Source: Diadophis punctatus similis (Eukaryota > Chordata > Lepidosauria > Squamata > Dipsadidae). From it: a stretch of 64,000 nucleotides of DNA. Where the stretch lies: assembly GCA_023053685.1 (NCBI GenBank), contig JALIGW010000003.1, positions 48,821,996-48,885,995 on the forward strand, in the 5' to 3' direction. A program made the translations under genes and the position numbers. Each line of letters opens with the position of its first letter. Position 1 is the first letter of the stretch. The notes beneath the pieces are model-generated. The model was not told where the DNA came from. It saw only the letters and a program-made list of their open reading frames with translations, and searched no databases. Below are positions 1 through 13,200 of this stretch, in pieces.

Positions 1-971
1 CTTTTCTATAGATTCTCTACTCTTTAGCTATTTGCTTGACAATCAGGAGGTATGAATTGGAGAGGCTGTATTATTAAGGAGGAGAGGATTCCACATACAT
101 AAGCACTGACTTCATTTTGGAGATACAGGTTTCCCAGAGGAGATACAACACAAGCCTTTTTAAGTAAAACCTGGAATTAATTTGCCCAGAAGAAACAAAG
201 ATTTACTCTGCTCAGTTATGTTTTTTGTCCTTGTTTAAATTGGCCTGTAACGCTGGCCTTAAAGAAGAGCATCATTTATGTACCATTTCCCTAGATGAAG
301 TGGTTCAGCTAAGCTTTAGTACATCTGAAGGTTTGCCACCAAACCAAGAGAAGAATACTATATGAGTGAATCCTGGGTGTGATTCGTCCTTGGAATGCTT
401 TCCAAAGGCGGGGAGGATCCATTGTCCAAGTGCTCTTGTGTCAGGGTGGATCTGAACTCCTTTCCAAAAAAGAAATGATAACTAGGCTTGCATATGGCCT
501 AGGCCTCTTTACATTTTCTCTGGGAATGCTGTTTTAGCTAGTTATAATATACAGAATAATTTTGAAAGAAAAATTGTATCTGCCATTATAACATAGATTT
601 GGCCTGTAGACCACATTGCAATGATACTACTTAAATAAACCCATCTGGCAGAATTTTAGTGTACCTTATGGATTGGAAAATGAACTTATTTTCTAATTAA
701 CGGGATGCAGTGGAAATGGAGATTCATCTTAGTGACATGATGTAACATGCCAGACCTCTTGATGAAAATAATGCCAGTGTGACTTAAAAAGGAGGCATGT
801 AGACATGGAAGTTAGTAAACACGTCTTGCACAGAATTTTCTTTTTCCAGAGTGATTTACTACTACTTAATAGGATGAGTGTTGATGTCCCCACTACCCAT
901 CGACTTTGAAAGCAAAAATGAATACACAAGTTGAGGCTGTGACCCTACTAGTTCTCTGTTCCTTATTTCAG
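1..971 (+). other. PTPRF: PTPRF intron upstream of the Ig3 exon (partial)
   Basis: This is AT-rich intronic sequence ending in the acceptor cttatttcag at 970-971. I recognise no repeat family, RNA gene or conserved open frame in it. Confidence 0.7.
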
Positions 972-1241
972 TGCGGCGAGTATCTCCTCGATTTTCAATC
1001 CCTCCAAGCAACCATGAGGTGATGCCTGGAGGGAGTGTGAACCTCACATGTGTAGCAGTGGGGTCTCCAATGCCGTATGTGAAGTGGATTGTTGGAGATG
1101 TGGAATTAACAAAAGAAGATGACATGCCAATGGGCAGGAATGTTCTAGAACTGATCAATATTACACAATCAGCCAACTATACATGTGAAGCCATGTCCTC
1201 ACTGGGAGTAATTCATGCAACAGCACAGATTACTGTCAAAG
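972..1241 (+). CDS. PTPRF: PTPRF exon: immunoglobulin domain 3
   Basis: This 270-bp exon encodes the third Ig domain. The first codon is split (phase 1) and continues as [20 protein letters not shown]. The two Ig cysteines are visible in NLTC and NYTC, with the WIVGD strand between them. Potential N-glycosylation sites are NLT, NIT and NYT. The exon is bounded by an AG acceptor at 970-971 and a gtaaga donor at 1242. In LAR-family receptors the three Ig domains bind heparan and chondroitin sulfate proteoglycans (mainly Ig1) and synaptic partners. The next exon joins in phase to give VKALPKPP, the usual Ig3-FN1 linker. Confidence 0.95.
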
Positions 1242-4200
1242 GTAAGAAATTCCAGATTATGTCCAAAGAAATGATGACAGATACTGTATATACAGTTGCA
1301 GCTATCTTTTCCTAGATTTTATTCAGATTTTACATTCTTATTTTTTTTTCCTTAGGGAGACTGGCCAAATAATGCTTTATATATATAATATATATTATAT
1401 ATAATATAAAATGTGGAATTTTACACAGAACAGATTTTGTCCCAGATACGTAACATGTCTCTTCTCATTTGGTTATCTAATTATTTTTTACTTCACGAAA
1501 CAGATACCCAAACATCAGAATGGAGTACAAATCTCAAATAAACCTACAGATGTTTTCGTTTTAATTTCTCTGATGTAACTCTTCTCTTATTTGTACTTAT
1601 ATATTGATTGATTTATACATAGTCCTGCCATAAAATCAATATATAAAAAAATCCCAGATCACAATACTGGCCTTAGATTTTTTTATCTCGTAGTGCAGGA
1701 AGATTGTGACCTTTTCTGCAAATGCTTGGAGTTATCATGACCAGGATAAATCTAAGGCCAGTATTGTGATCTGGGATTTTTTTATATATTGATGTACTAT
1801 CCCATCACGCAAATGCACCTCCCACCGATTTTTGCATCCCATAAGAATGTTGTTCTTGTAATAGTAGTGCAATGCAAGTATTATTGTCTTGGTGAACTGG
1901 CCCTGAGGGTACTCCAGCTGAAGAACCTTTTTTTCCATTTGAAAGCTGACTTGGATTCTTGTCTAAATTATGGTTATTTAACCAGCCACCAACAAGTTCT
2001 GTGAACACATCTAATAACATGATTGCTATGTTTACCCTTTCATTAAAAGCACTCCAAGTAATATGTGGTAGTGTGTAATATAAAATATATGTTTCGGTAA
2101 AATTATTTCTGCCTTTAAAGAAGAAGGTTAAGGAAATTTTGAACCTCATTTATATTTTTATGCATTCTATCAATTGCATTAATAGTATGGTGTTTTTTTT
2201 TCATATTTTCAGCTCTGCCAAAGCCCCCAACGGAGCCATTAGTGACTGAAACAACAGCCACCAGTGTTACTCTCACCTGGGACTCTGGAAATGCAGACCC
2301 AATCTCCTATTATGTCATCCAATATAAGCCGAAATCTTTGGAGGGAACGTTCCAAGAAGTGGATGGTGTGGCCACCACCCGCTATAGTATTGGTGGCCTA
2401 AGCCCCTTCTCAGAATATGAGTTCCGCATTATTGCTGTAAACAACATTGGGAGGAGCCTTCCTAGTGAACTGGTTGAGGCACGGACAGGAGAACAAGCTC
2501 CATCAAGCCCACCTCTCAAAGTGCAGGCACGGATGCTGAGTGCTAGCACTATGCTGGTCCAGTGGGAGCAACCTGAAGAGCCTAATGGACTGATTCGAGG
2601 CTACCGGGTATACTACACCACTGATCCCCATCTACCTCTCAGCATGTGGCAGAAGCACAACACTGATGACAGCCATCTCACCACTGTGGGCAGTTTGATA
2701 ACTGAGACTACATATAGTATCCGTGTCTTGGCTTTCACCTCAGTAGGAGATGGACCCCCTTCTGATGTTATTCAAGTCAAGACCCAGCAGGGTGGTAAGT
2801 ACTGTATTTTATATTATTATAACTTATATTAACTTATTAACATTAACCTATATTAAGTGTTTACCTCATGATTCTTGACAAATGTATCTTTTCTTTTATG
2901 TACACTGAGAGCATATGCCCCAAAGACAGATTCCTTGTGTGTCCAATCACACTTGGCCAAATAAAGAATTCTATTCTATTCTATTCTATTTTGGGTATAA
3001 GTTACCGTATTTTTCGGAGTATAGGACGCACCGGAGTATAGGACGCACCTAGATTTTAGAGGAGGAAAACAAGGAAAAAAGTATTCTGAACCAAATGGTG
3101 TAGTAATATATTATTTAATAAAATACCAGTGTAGCAGAATACTTTTTACAACCATGTATACTTTTTACAACCATGTACACTTTTTACAAACTTCAAACTT
3201 GACAGCTTTAAGACTTGTGGACTTCAACTCCCAGAATTCCTTCTCCAGTCATGCTAGCTCAGGAATGGGAGTTGAAGTCCACAAGTCTTAAAGCTGTCAA
3301 GTTTGAAGTTTGTAAAAAGTGTACATGGTTGTAAAAAGTCTTGCCAAGTTTGAAGACCCTTGCACCCCTAACCCAGGGGTCTTCAAACTTGACAGCTTTA
3401 AGACTTGTGGACTTCAACTCCAATTCCTGAGCTAGCATGACTGGAGGAGGAATTCTGGGAGTTGAAGTTCACAAGTTTGAAGACCCTTGCACCCCCTTGG
3501 CAAGTTTAAGACTTGTGGACTTCAACTCCCAGAATTCCTCCTCCAGTCATGCTAGCTAGAGTTGAAGTCCACAAGTCCTCCCGGTCTCGCAGCCAGTTCC
3601 CTCCTGAAGTTCAAGGGCTGCAACTTGAGCTGAGCAGATCTGCGGCGAAAGCGGCGGCTCCTGGTTTTCCCGGCCAAAGAGCGCTCGCTAGAGAAGAGCA
3701 GCTGAGGAAGCAGGCGAAGCGCGGCGGCAGGCAGGTGTTTTGGAAGCGCCGAGGGCAGCCCTCTCGCTTAGCCGGCAGCAGCGGGCGCAGCGAGTTCCGT
3801 CCCCATGCGCGTCCCCGGCGCTTGCTGTGGCGACGCTGTTTTCTCCGAGACCTTTGTCTCGGAGAAGGAGCAGTAGACAAAGGTCTCGGAGAAAACAGCG
3901 TCGCCACAGCAAGCGCCGGGGACGCGCGTGGGGATGGAACTCGCTGCGCCCGCTGCTGCTGGCTAAGCGAGAGGGCTGCCCTCGGCGCTTCCAAGACACC
4001 TGCCTGCCGCCACGCCTCGCCTGCTCGTACGCCCGCTCGCTCGCAAGCGGGCAGCAGTGGGGATCGAAGCGGAGCGGTGGCACCTCGAAAGGTGCTAGCT
4101 CAGGAATGGGTGGCGGGGGCAAGCAGCGGTGGTGGCGGCGGCAAGCAACAGTGGGGACGGCGGGGGCAAGCAGCGGGGGGGGCAAGCAGCGGTGGCGGAG

Positions 4201-7200
4201 GCAGCGGCGGGCGGCGGGGAAAACTTCCGAAGGGTGGGGGCTGGGGGGGGTTGGGGGCTGCATTCGGTGTATAGGACGCACCCACTTTTTGACCCCCTTT
4301 TTGGGAGTAAAAAGGTGCGTCCTATACTCCGAAAAATACGGTAGCTTTCCCCCCAATCTGATCACCCCTCAGGTGAGTTGAGATTGCATGATACAAAATA
4401 CTGGGAGTTGCAGTTTCAACACTTTCAGGGAGGAATAGATTGGAAAAAGCAAGAATTAAAATTGTCCCTTCCGTGTCTTAGTTTGATCTGACTCTTTCAG
4501 ACATCTGAGGCAAAGTTCATGATCATAGTATGGTTCAGACAAGGGGTTTGTTCATTGAGGAGCAAGCTTGTGCTTCTTAATTAAGATTGAGGAGAATATG
4601 ATCTTTTTCAGATTATAAATACCATGTTGTTTTATCATCATTTTATTTTTGTCAAGAATGGACATCTGCTTAGCTAACAAGGTTAAAAAGAAAGCTGTTG
4701 AACTTGGAATCTAAAAGAAAGGGAAGGTACTGAACAGAGTTATGAAAATGCTGTAAAGGTTTACATTAGTGATAAGACTAGTGTCGACTAAAGCTCCTCA
4801 GATTTACCTCCACTGACTCATACTTCATTGGTCCTAGTTCCAGCCCAACCAGCAGACTTCCAAGCTGAGGCTGAGTCAGACACACGGATCATGTTGACTT
4901 GGCTGCCAGCCTCTCAAGAGCGCATCACCAAGTATGAGCTGATATACTGGGAGGGAATAAATGGGATGCAGGTAAGAAATAATAATAATTGATTGCTATA
5001 CTGTAGTTTCCTATGGAAGTGAGGCAGGTTTTTCCATACTGCCAGTTAGATTCTTGTCGAAAATATAAGTAGATACAGAAGATTGTTGTTGAAAACAGCT
5101 TCTAAAAAACAAGATATCATGTAGTTGTAAACCTTTGTACATATTTCTGTGTGAGAAGGAGAATCAAGAACTCCTGCGATCACTTGGATTCCTGGCATAA
5201 TTACTGAAAGCATTCCCTTTGTCATGAATGCATAGATGAAGCTTCAAAGGTTGTCCATCTAGTCCTTATGATGTTTAGCCATGATTTGGAAGTGAATAAT
5301 ATTAGTCTAGTATTAGACTAAAGCTCTATATTCTCTGTGCCTTAAAATTACTGGAATTCTGTAATACTGGATTTTGTTGTATGAATTATACAAATGAAAA
5401 CAAAGCTGCATGTGCCTGTTAGTTTCTGCTGCTGATGGGATAAAGTGCTGAAGCCCAGCGGATATATTCATTAGAAATTCTATTAAGTACCTTTCTGACT
5501 GAATTTTCAGTAGGCATAACTCTTATCTTTCATATCTTATCTTCACAATTTTATACATTAACACATAGAGGCAATGAAATACTCTGGTTGCTGACTTGTT
5601 TGTGACCAACATTAACTTCTGTGACTTTTCAATGATTATACAGGTAGTCCTCGACTTACGACCACAATTGAGTCCCAAATTTCTGTTGCTAAATGAAGCA
5701 TGTGTTAAGTGAGTTTTGCCCCATTTTACAACCTTCCTTGCCACCGTTGTTAAATGAATCACTGTAGTGTTGACAACACAGTTGTTAAGTGTATCTGGCT
5801 TCTTCATTGACTTTGCTTGTCAGAAGGTCATAAAAGGGGATCACATGACCCCAGGACACTGCAAATGTCATAAATATAAGTCAGTTGCCAAGCATCTGAA
5901 TTTTCACCATGTGAAAATGCTGCAATGGTCATAAGTGTGAAAAATGGTCATAAGTCACTTTTTTCAGTGCCGTTGTAACTTTGAACGGTCACTAAATGAA
6001 CTGTTGTAAGTTAAGGACTACCTGTACAAAATTGTGGAATGCACAATACTATCTAAGACCCCTTCTGGACACTACACCCAAGAGAGTAGTGTGTCTATAT
6101 GTGTTTGATATAAAGTTTCTATATTACGATTGCTCAAACTCTGATTTAAAAGCTACTTAACATAACAAAATGCTGGGAGGGAAAATTCATTCTTTTTGCT
6201 TTCCTGACATTTTTACATTGACATGTTGCAGAATGCTGTGGTTGCATTTCTGATAGCTATTTTGTTTCTGAAGAGCACAAGACTGTGCTTTGTTAGTGTC
6301 CTCAATTTGAAGATGATGATTTTCCTACTATTATGCAAATTCAGTAACTTGGGTTCGGTAACTTGGGTTGTATCATTGACTTGATTAATCTGCAAATATT
6401 GATGGGCAAATGATTTAAGAACAAAAAAAGCATTAAAGGTTGGCTTTCCTTATTTCCCCTCCAAATAAAAAGAAAATTATTCTTACCTTTTCCAGCATAA
6501 GGTGGAATTTGACCAGACTTCATCTTATGCAGTTGAAGGGCTCAAGCCAGACACACTCTACAAATTTCAACTAGGAGCCCGGTCTGAACAGGGACTAGGA
6601 GTCCTTACTCCAATTTTGGAAGCTCGGACAGCACAGTCCAGTAAGTGTCTCTGTATGGCTATGGGAATGTAAGCAAGGGGGCGGGGAAATGCTGTTGCCA
6701 CTGTGTGAGTTAATGGGGGGTTAGAACCATTGTCTAGAGAAATGAGGAATGACAAGCCAGCTATAGTTCTGAAGCAGGAGCCCATTTGGCCAGGGTAAGT
6801 CTTGTTTCTCTTTCAGATCATGCCCTTTCAACAGGTAGACTCACAGATTGACAGGGGAAAGCAAATAGACAAGATGTATTCCCTGTCTCTCTGTGAATTT
6901 TACTGCATCCTTTCCCACCCTCCATTCGGTTGCAAACAAGATACTCAATCTCTGAACCTTGTGCATGCATATCCCTGCTCTGCATGTGCTCGTATCTCTT
7001 TGAGAAACGCCCTTGCTCATATCCATACATCCCAGGACATCCAGCTGTCTATGTGCTGTACACATTATGTTATTGCCATTGCAAATTTCTATGAATTCAC
7101 TTGGAAAAAAGCAATTCCAATCTCTATAAGAAGAGAAAACCATTAACACATTCTGCAGAGAATGAATGCTGAATTAAGTAGTGTGGTATGCCGTGTTGCA

Positions 7201-10200
7201 TGTTCATACCATATACTATACCAGGCAACAGTAAAATTAATCAGATGGCCGGATGAAAAGATGACTGACACTGGATTGCTTTTTATTCTCTTCTCAGCCC
7301 ATGTGCTGGTGAAGTATAAGCTCAGTTCACTTATTGGCAGCTCAGAATGTAGCACGTAAGCAGATTAAGGCTATCAAAAAGCTCTGAGATAAGCTTGTTT
7401 TCACTGGTGATTTGAGGGCTTGCTTTTATGAAAACATTCAGGGTGGAAGTGAGACATTTCTGTTTGTGCCATCTGTCAAGACTTTAGTGACTCCATGGGG
7501 CAACAAATGAAGGCAATAACAGCAGAGCTTTCTATGTGCAGCCAATACTTTCCCAAGTAGAATCAGCTGAGGGTGGAACTGCTCCACTTGTGATTAAAAT
7601 TACCTTTCATTTTCTCATTAGCAGCATATCACTTATAAGGACTCCAGCAGCCCTGTTTGTGGAATCGTAGTGTCAAACCAATGAAGTGCCAAACCAATAA
7701 ATTAGATCAAATGATACCCAAATGTAGATATTAAAATATGAGATATTGGAGAACATATTGGATGGGGATATTTATAGAACTGGTAGCAGCTACTGAAGAA
7801 ATACATGAATGGATAGGGAGCAATTGGGTACTTTCCCAATCATCGTACTTAAACAAAAAGGACAGATCTCGGAAACAAAAAGATAATACAGATGTGAAAT
7901 ATGATAGATGTGAATTGTGATGCAAGGCTGTGTAAATGAGCAATATATGATGCCTCTGCAGTTAGAGTGAAATATTTTGTTTTGTTAAGCACATTTGCAT
8001 TTTGAGAGAGTAGAGTATGATAGGTGCTATCACAAAAACATATAATGGGGTAGTCCGTTCTTTAAATAGCTGCTGTGATTGCTCCAGCTTTATCAAATAA
8101 TTTAAATCAAAATATGCAGCCACTCCTTTGAACTTACAGCTTCCCCAATTTAGGATCTACTTCCCCCCACACTTTCTGTTAACCCACACTTCTATCACAC
8201 GTACCACACTTGAACCATTCGTGTGATTCCCTCCTTCATAGAATATCTCCAGATAATTTATACTCTCTGCTACATACAGTAACATATGTATTTAAAAACT
8301 CACATGCATATTTATAAACAGACCTTCCTTACTCTATCTACACAGTGTTGCCTCGCATTCTCTCTTATTGTCTGTAGACTCCTGACTTGGTTTTTCAAAC
8401 CTATCAAAACACCATTCTTATCCTGGTGTCCTGGTGATTTCGTGAATTCTTCCCTAGAACCTTCAACGTCCCCTTTTGGCTGCCTTGCTACATGTGGCAG
8501 AGAGATTCGTCTCTTTCTTCAGATCCACTAGAGTCAATATCAGAATGAAGCACTGCCTGTTATTTCGTGTTATATTACCTTCCTAACACTGTTTCTGAGT
8601 TGGTGTTGGGCATAGAAACATTCTAGGGAATAAAAAGTGATTAGGCGTCTCAAGACTCTTTCATTTAAAAACACTTCCATCCACTTGCAAATTAAAATAC
8701 ATCCAGAATTAGCAGCAAAAAGAAATGTGTGTGACTCCCCGAGGAGCTATTTTGCCTACCCTGTAATAAGGATAATCCTGATAGTGTGTTATAAGCAGTT
8801 GTAGATCCTAGTCTGCAGCTAAAGATTGCATGTTAACCCGGCATTCAAGATAGAAATAGGGAAGAAGTCCCTGAACTTAGTTGATAGGTCTCTGATATTA
8901 ATTTTTCTGGATAATGTTTATATCTCTGTGCCAAATCAGGATGTAGGATGGACAACTGCTGAAAACCAGTAGTAAGATATTTCATCATTTTGAGGCAAGA
9001 AAAGTCACAGGACTATAGTGTCAGTCATAAAATAGATTTAAAACAGCTTTAAAAATAAAATAATGAAAAATATATTTACCCGATCCACACCCATTATATG
9101 ACATTCTGCATCATTAACTCATCCACAGCACTTCTTGTTCTCCCTTATTTCTAGTCATTAAGGATTTCCCAGTCCTGCTCTATATTGCAAGTCCAAGTGT
9201 GTAAGATTTCTGTAATGATTAAATTATAAGGAAATCATTTCAGATATTCTAGTCAGTCTACACATTCACTTTAATCACGTTTAATATTACTTCAGTGTCT
9301 ATAGTCATCGACAGCAAACTGGGATTATATTAAAATGACATATGTGCAGTAATGTCATGATGAGGGCTGTTATTTGCACTTGTATCCCAACATCTGATAC
9401 AAGAACTTAAGTTGTGGTTTTTGCATAATAGTGCACATTATTTTACACACATACACATACATGTACCAGATGTTTAAGCCAGTGGCCCATCAACCACTGT
9501 AAAGCACTCACTATAGAGGGTCCTTCGGAATAGAGAACTGGTAGCGGAAGTAGATGTTTTATTCTTCTTCCAGTAGCTGATCCATGGGATTCAAGGTTAT
9601 AAGTAAAGATTTGAATAATTCAACTATCAGGAATCTGGCAGGAGAAAACCAATGTAATATGACAAGAAAGATTATACACTTAAAACTAGACGGTCATTTT
9701 GAGGAACTGGCATTACAAGCCTGTACACCAACTTCAGATCAAGCCTGGATCAAATGGAAAGCTAAAAGAAAATATCTAGAACTTAGATAAATGTAATTAT
9801 TACAAAGAAAACTACTTGCCAAACATTCTCTTAATTCTGGGTGTAGTTATGTTGCCCTTGTACAAAGTGATACTGCTTCCAGCGTTATGAGAATGATCTA
9901 TTCGTTCAATCCTTTAAAAATACATTGGAATTACATTATTAAAGACCTGGTATTCATCATATCAGCATGAATTGCTGGCCTTTGTACATTGCAAGGAAAA
10001 TTTAATCAAGACACTGCAAATGTGATCATGTTGTCTGTATGAACATGGTGAATGTTGTGACATTGACTGTGCATAATATCTAGATACATGTTGGTATATA
10101 TTTTTATCTCATTCAGGTTTTTTTATGCTTCCATTATTTAATTTTATTTTAACCTCTTCTAATGTTAATTTGCTGTTTGTGTATTGGCACTCTCACAGAT

Positions 10201-13200
10201 GAGATTCTTACCCAGCCATTAGCTATCAGCAGTCAAAAGTAAATTTGTGCCTCACATGGTTCACTTACTGTACTTTATTAAACATCTTTCATTTCTCCTT
10301 TTTCTAATTGCCATGAGTTTTGTCAAGTAGCATCAAAAAAAAATTTTATCTCAATGAATCTCAATTTCCAAAATGTTTATGAGTCAAGTGTGGAAGGAAC
10401 TGCTTAGCTGTTTGTACTCAGGGAACCTACATGTTTACTACCTGTTTCTTGGTACCTCATGTTTCTTTCTCTTTAGCTTTGACTTTTGCAATCTTGACTT
10501 TCTTCCTTTACTAGCCGAATTTCTAGGTAAATTGAGCTTGCAAGTCTGCTTTATCATTTTAAAATAATTTTATTTAACATGCATAACAAAAGAAACATCA
10601 AAAGGAAAATATCATAAATTGGAATCCCAGGACATCAAACAAAACGGCCAACTGTGAACACAGATAGTGAAATAAATGTTTCTCCATTTTACAGTGGGAA
10701 AATACATATAGCAGAGAGTATCATTTGATCACATTCATGATTATGGAGGATTCTTCTTTTTTTCTTCTTTTTGTTATATAAACAATAAGTAGTAGAATGT
10801 TTCAAAATGATTAGGAAAAAGTGCTTGCAAATTTCACACACACAGCAGCTATTCCTTATTTGTGTGTATGTATGTATGTTTTCAATAAATAATAGGTGCA
10901 CAACTTTATTTAGGATTCCATGTGAGTCTGAATAAAAGATGATATTGCTTTCAGGAGCCCACTCTTTAAAGTTAATATAATTCTTAAAGAAGTGGCACCC
11001 TTTTTTAGTTTAAATATCATCCTTAAAAATCCAAGCCATTTTAATGGAGAGCAGAGAAATGCTATGCTTGTGTGGGACCTATAACCTCCCCAATCATTTT
11101 TGAAGCATTGTTGTACAGCTCTAATAGCAATAAATATGTTCCAGAAAGCATAAGCTATATCTGCAATTATTTTTCATCTAATGAAACAGGATTGTCATGG
11201 TACCATAGGTCTAGTGACAAGATCCCATATTTTTGCAAGGTTTGTTAAAAAAAATTCTGGCACCCACAAGTAAATAATTAGGAACAATGCACCTCTATGG
11301 GAATCAGTGCACAGGCCAAGCTGTAAATTCAGCTTGTATTGATGTTCAGCATTTTTTTTAAAGAAAAAAGAAAAGAAAATATACTCAATTTGTTCTTGTT
11401 TCCAGAAAGCTTCTACTGCTGGATATTCCTAGCATATCCACATATATGTGTCAGTATCATACCTCACTGGTAGACTGGTGAAGATATATTGTAGATAGCA
11501 GCCATTTTGAGAGGACTGGGGTATCAGAAATGAATCATTTTTGATGGAGTTGCACTTTGATGTTTCAAACATTGATTTAAGACATTTCATCTCATATTGC
11601 TTCCTATAGTTCCTCAGTTTTCTATAAATCTCTTTTATACTTCTTAACTCTCAAATATAGTAGTATGTTTTCAATAAAGCTATGAAGTTAATCAGCTTTT
11701 GCTTATAATTAATACTAGAAGTTCAAAGGAGGTGAGTTTCATTATCTTTACCTGCCCTCTGATCATCAAAATTAGCATAACCTACCATGATTTGGGCAAT
11801 ATCCACACTATAAAATGGCATCTAAACCATTTGCTATTTGTCTGCTGTGTCGTGTCTTTGATACCCACACACTGCTTAATCTTTTAATATGAATATTTTG
11901 GACCTTTTTGTGAGATTCCTAAGAGAATTTTATGATCATTTACTGTGTAATTTTAATTACTTTTTTACAGTAGCAATAACAATAGTGGACCTAACATAAC
12001 CAGTTAATAAACAAAAACAATCAATCATAAAAGCTTTCCCATAATCTGATCTGGTTGAGAAGAGAATGATTGAATAGCCACTGTTTTACATCTAACTTCT
12101 ATTTCACACTTACACATTTACAATCTGGCAACAGAGAAATTATTTCAGATAGTTGACATTTAAACAGGCAGCAGTACTTGTAGTAAAAGTTTTTAAATGT
12201 CTTTATTGTTTTCTTAGTTTGACTACCTGATGAAGCTTAGCCATTCTTCCATGAGATCCAGTATTTTCTTTTTTTCCAATTGTCTGAGCTCGTCCCCTGG
12301 ATCTTTTTTCCCATAGAATAGAATAGAATAGAATAGAATAGAATAGAATAGAATAGAATAGAATAGAATAGAATAGAATAGAATAGAATAGAATAACAGA
12401 CTTGGAAGGAACCTTAGAGGTCTTCTAGTCCAACATTCTGCTTAGGCAGGAAACCCTACACAACTTCAGACAAATGGTTATCTAATATCTTCTTTAAAAC
12501 TTCCAGTGTTGGAGCATTCACAACTTCTGGAGGCAAGTTGTTCCACTGATTAATTGTTCTAACTGTCAGGAAATTTCTCCTTAGTTCTAAGTTGCTTCTC
12601 CTTGATTAATTTCTACCCATTGCTTCTTGTTCTACCCTCAGGTGCTTTGGAGAATAGTTTGACTCAGAGGTGGGCGTCACATATTGTAACAACCGGTTCG
12701 CCCAGCACCGGAAATGTAAGCACATGCATGCAGTGTCATAAACACTGGGATTCGCTCACGCGCGCCGTCCCCACATATGTGCAGCGTCAAAACACACAGC
12801 GATATAGGACAGGATTGTGCTCGGGCAGGTGGGCGGGCCCACCGCAGGTCACAACTACCAGTTCACCCAAACCTGTCCGAACCACCAGCAGCCCACCACG
12901 GGTTTGACTCCCTCTTCTTTGTGGCAACCCCTGAGATATCGGAACACTGCTATCATGTCACCCCTAGTCCTTCTTTGCATAAGACTAGACATATCCAGTT
13001 CGAGCAACCGTTCTTTATATGTTTTATCTTCAAGTCCCCTAATCATCTTTGTTGCTCTCTTTCGAGAGTCTCATATCTTTTTTACATCGTGGCAACCAAA
13101 ATTGGATGCAGTATTCCAAGTGTGGCCTTACCAAGGTATTATAAAGTGGTATTAACACTTTATGTGATCTTGATTCTATCCCTATGTTTATGCAGCCTAG

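Larger units (their letters stand above)
2795..4837 (+). other. PTPRF: PTPRF intron FN2-FN3
   Basis: A 2.04-kb intron filled mostly by mobile DNA: a CR1 3' tail (about 2905-2994) and a palindrome-rich TIR element (3005-4341). The remaining 4344-4837 is plain intronic sequence with nothing recognisable before the acceptor ggtcctag. Confidence 0.8.

Noticed and set aside
3513..4381. Open frames of 253, 225 and 213 codons on both strands
   Set aside because: They lie in the GC-rich palindromic core of the TIR element; the protein text is low-complexity, mirrored on the opposite strand and has no domain.
9584..9790. A 68-codon frame as a gene
   Set aside because: It is short, has no recognisable domain and lies in a long intron; a decayed repeat cannot be excluded.
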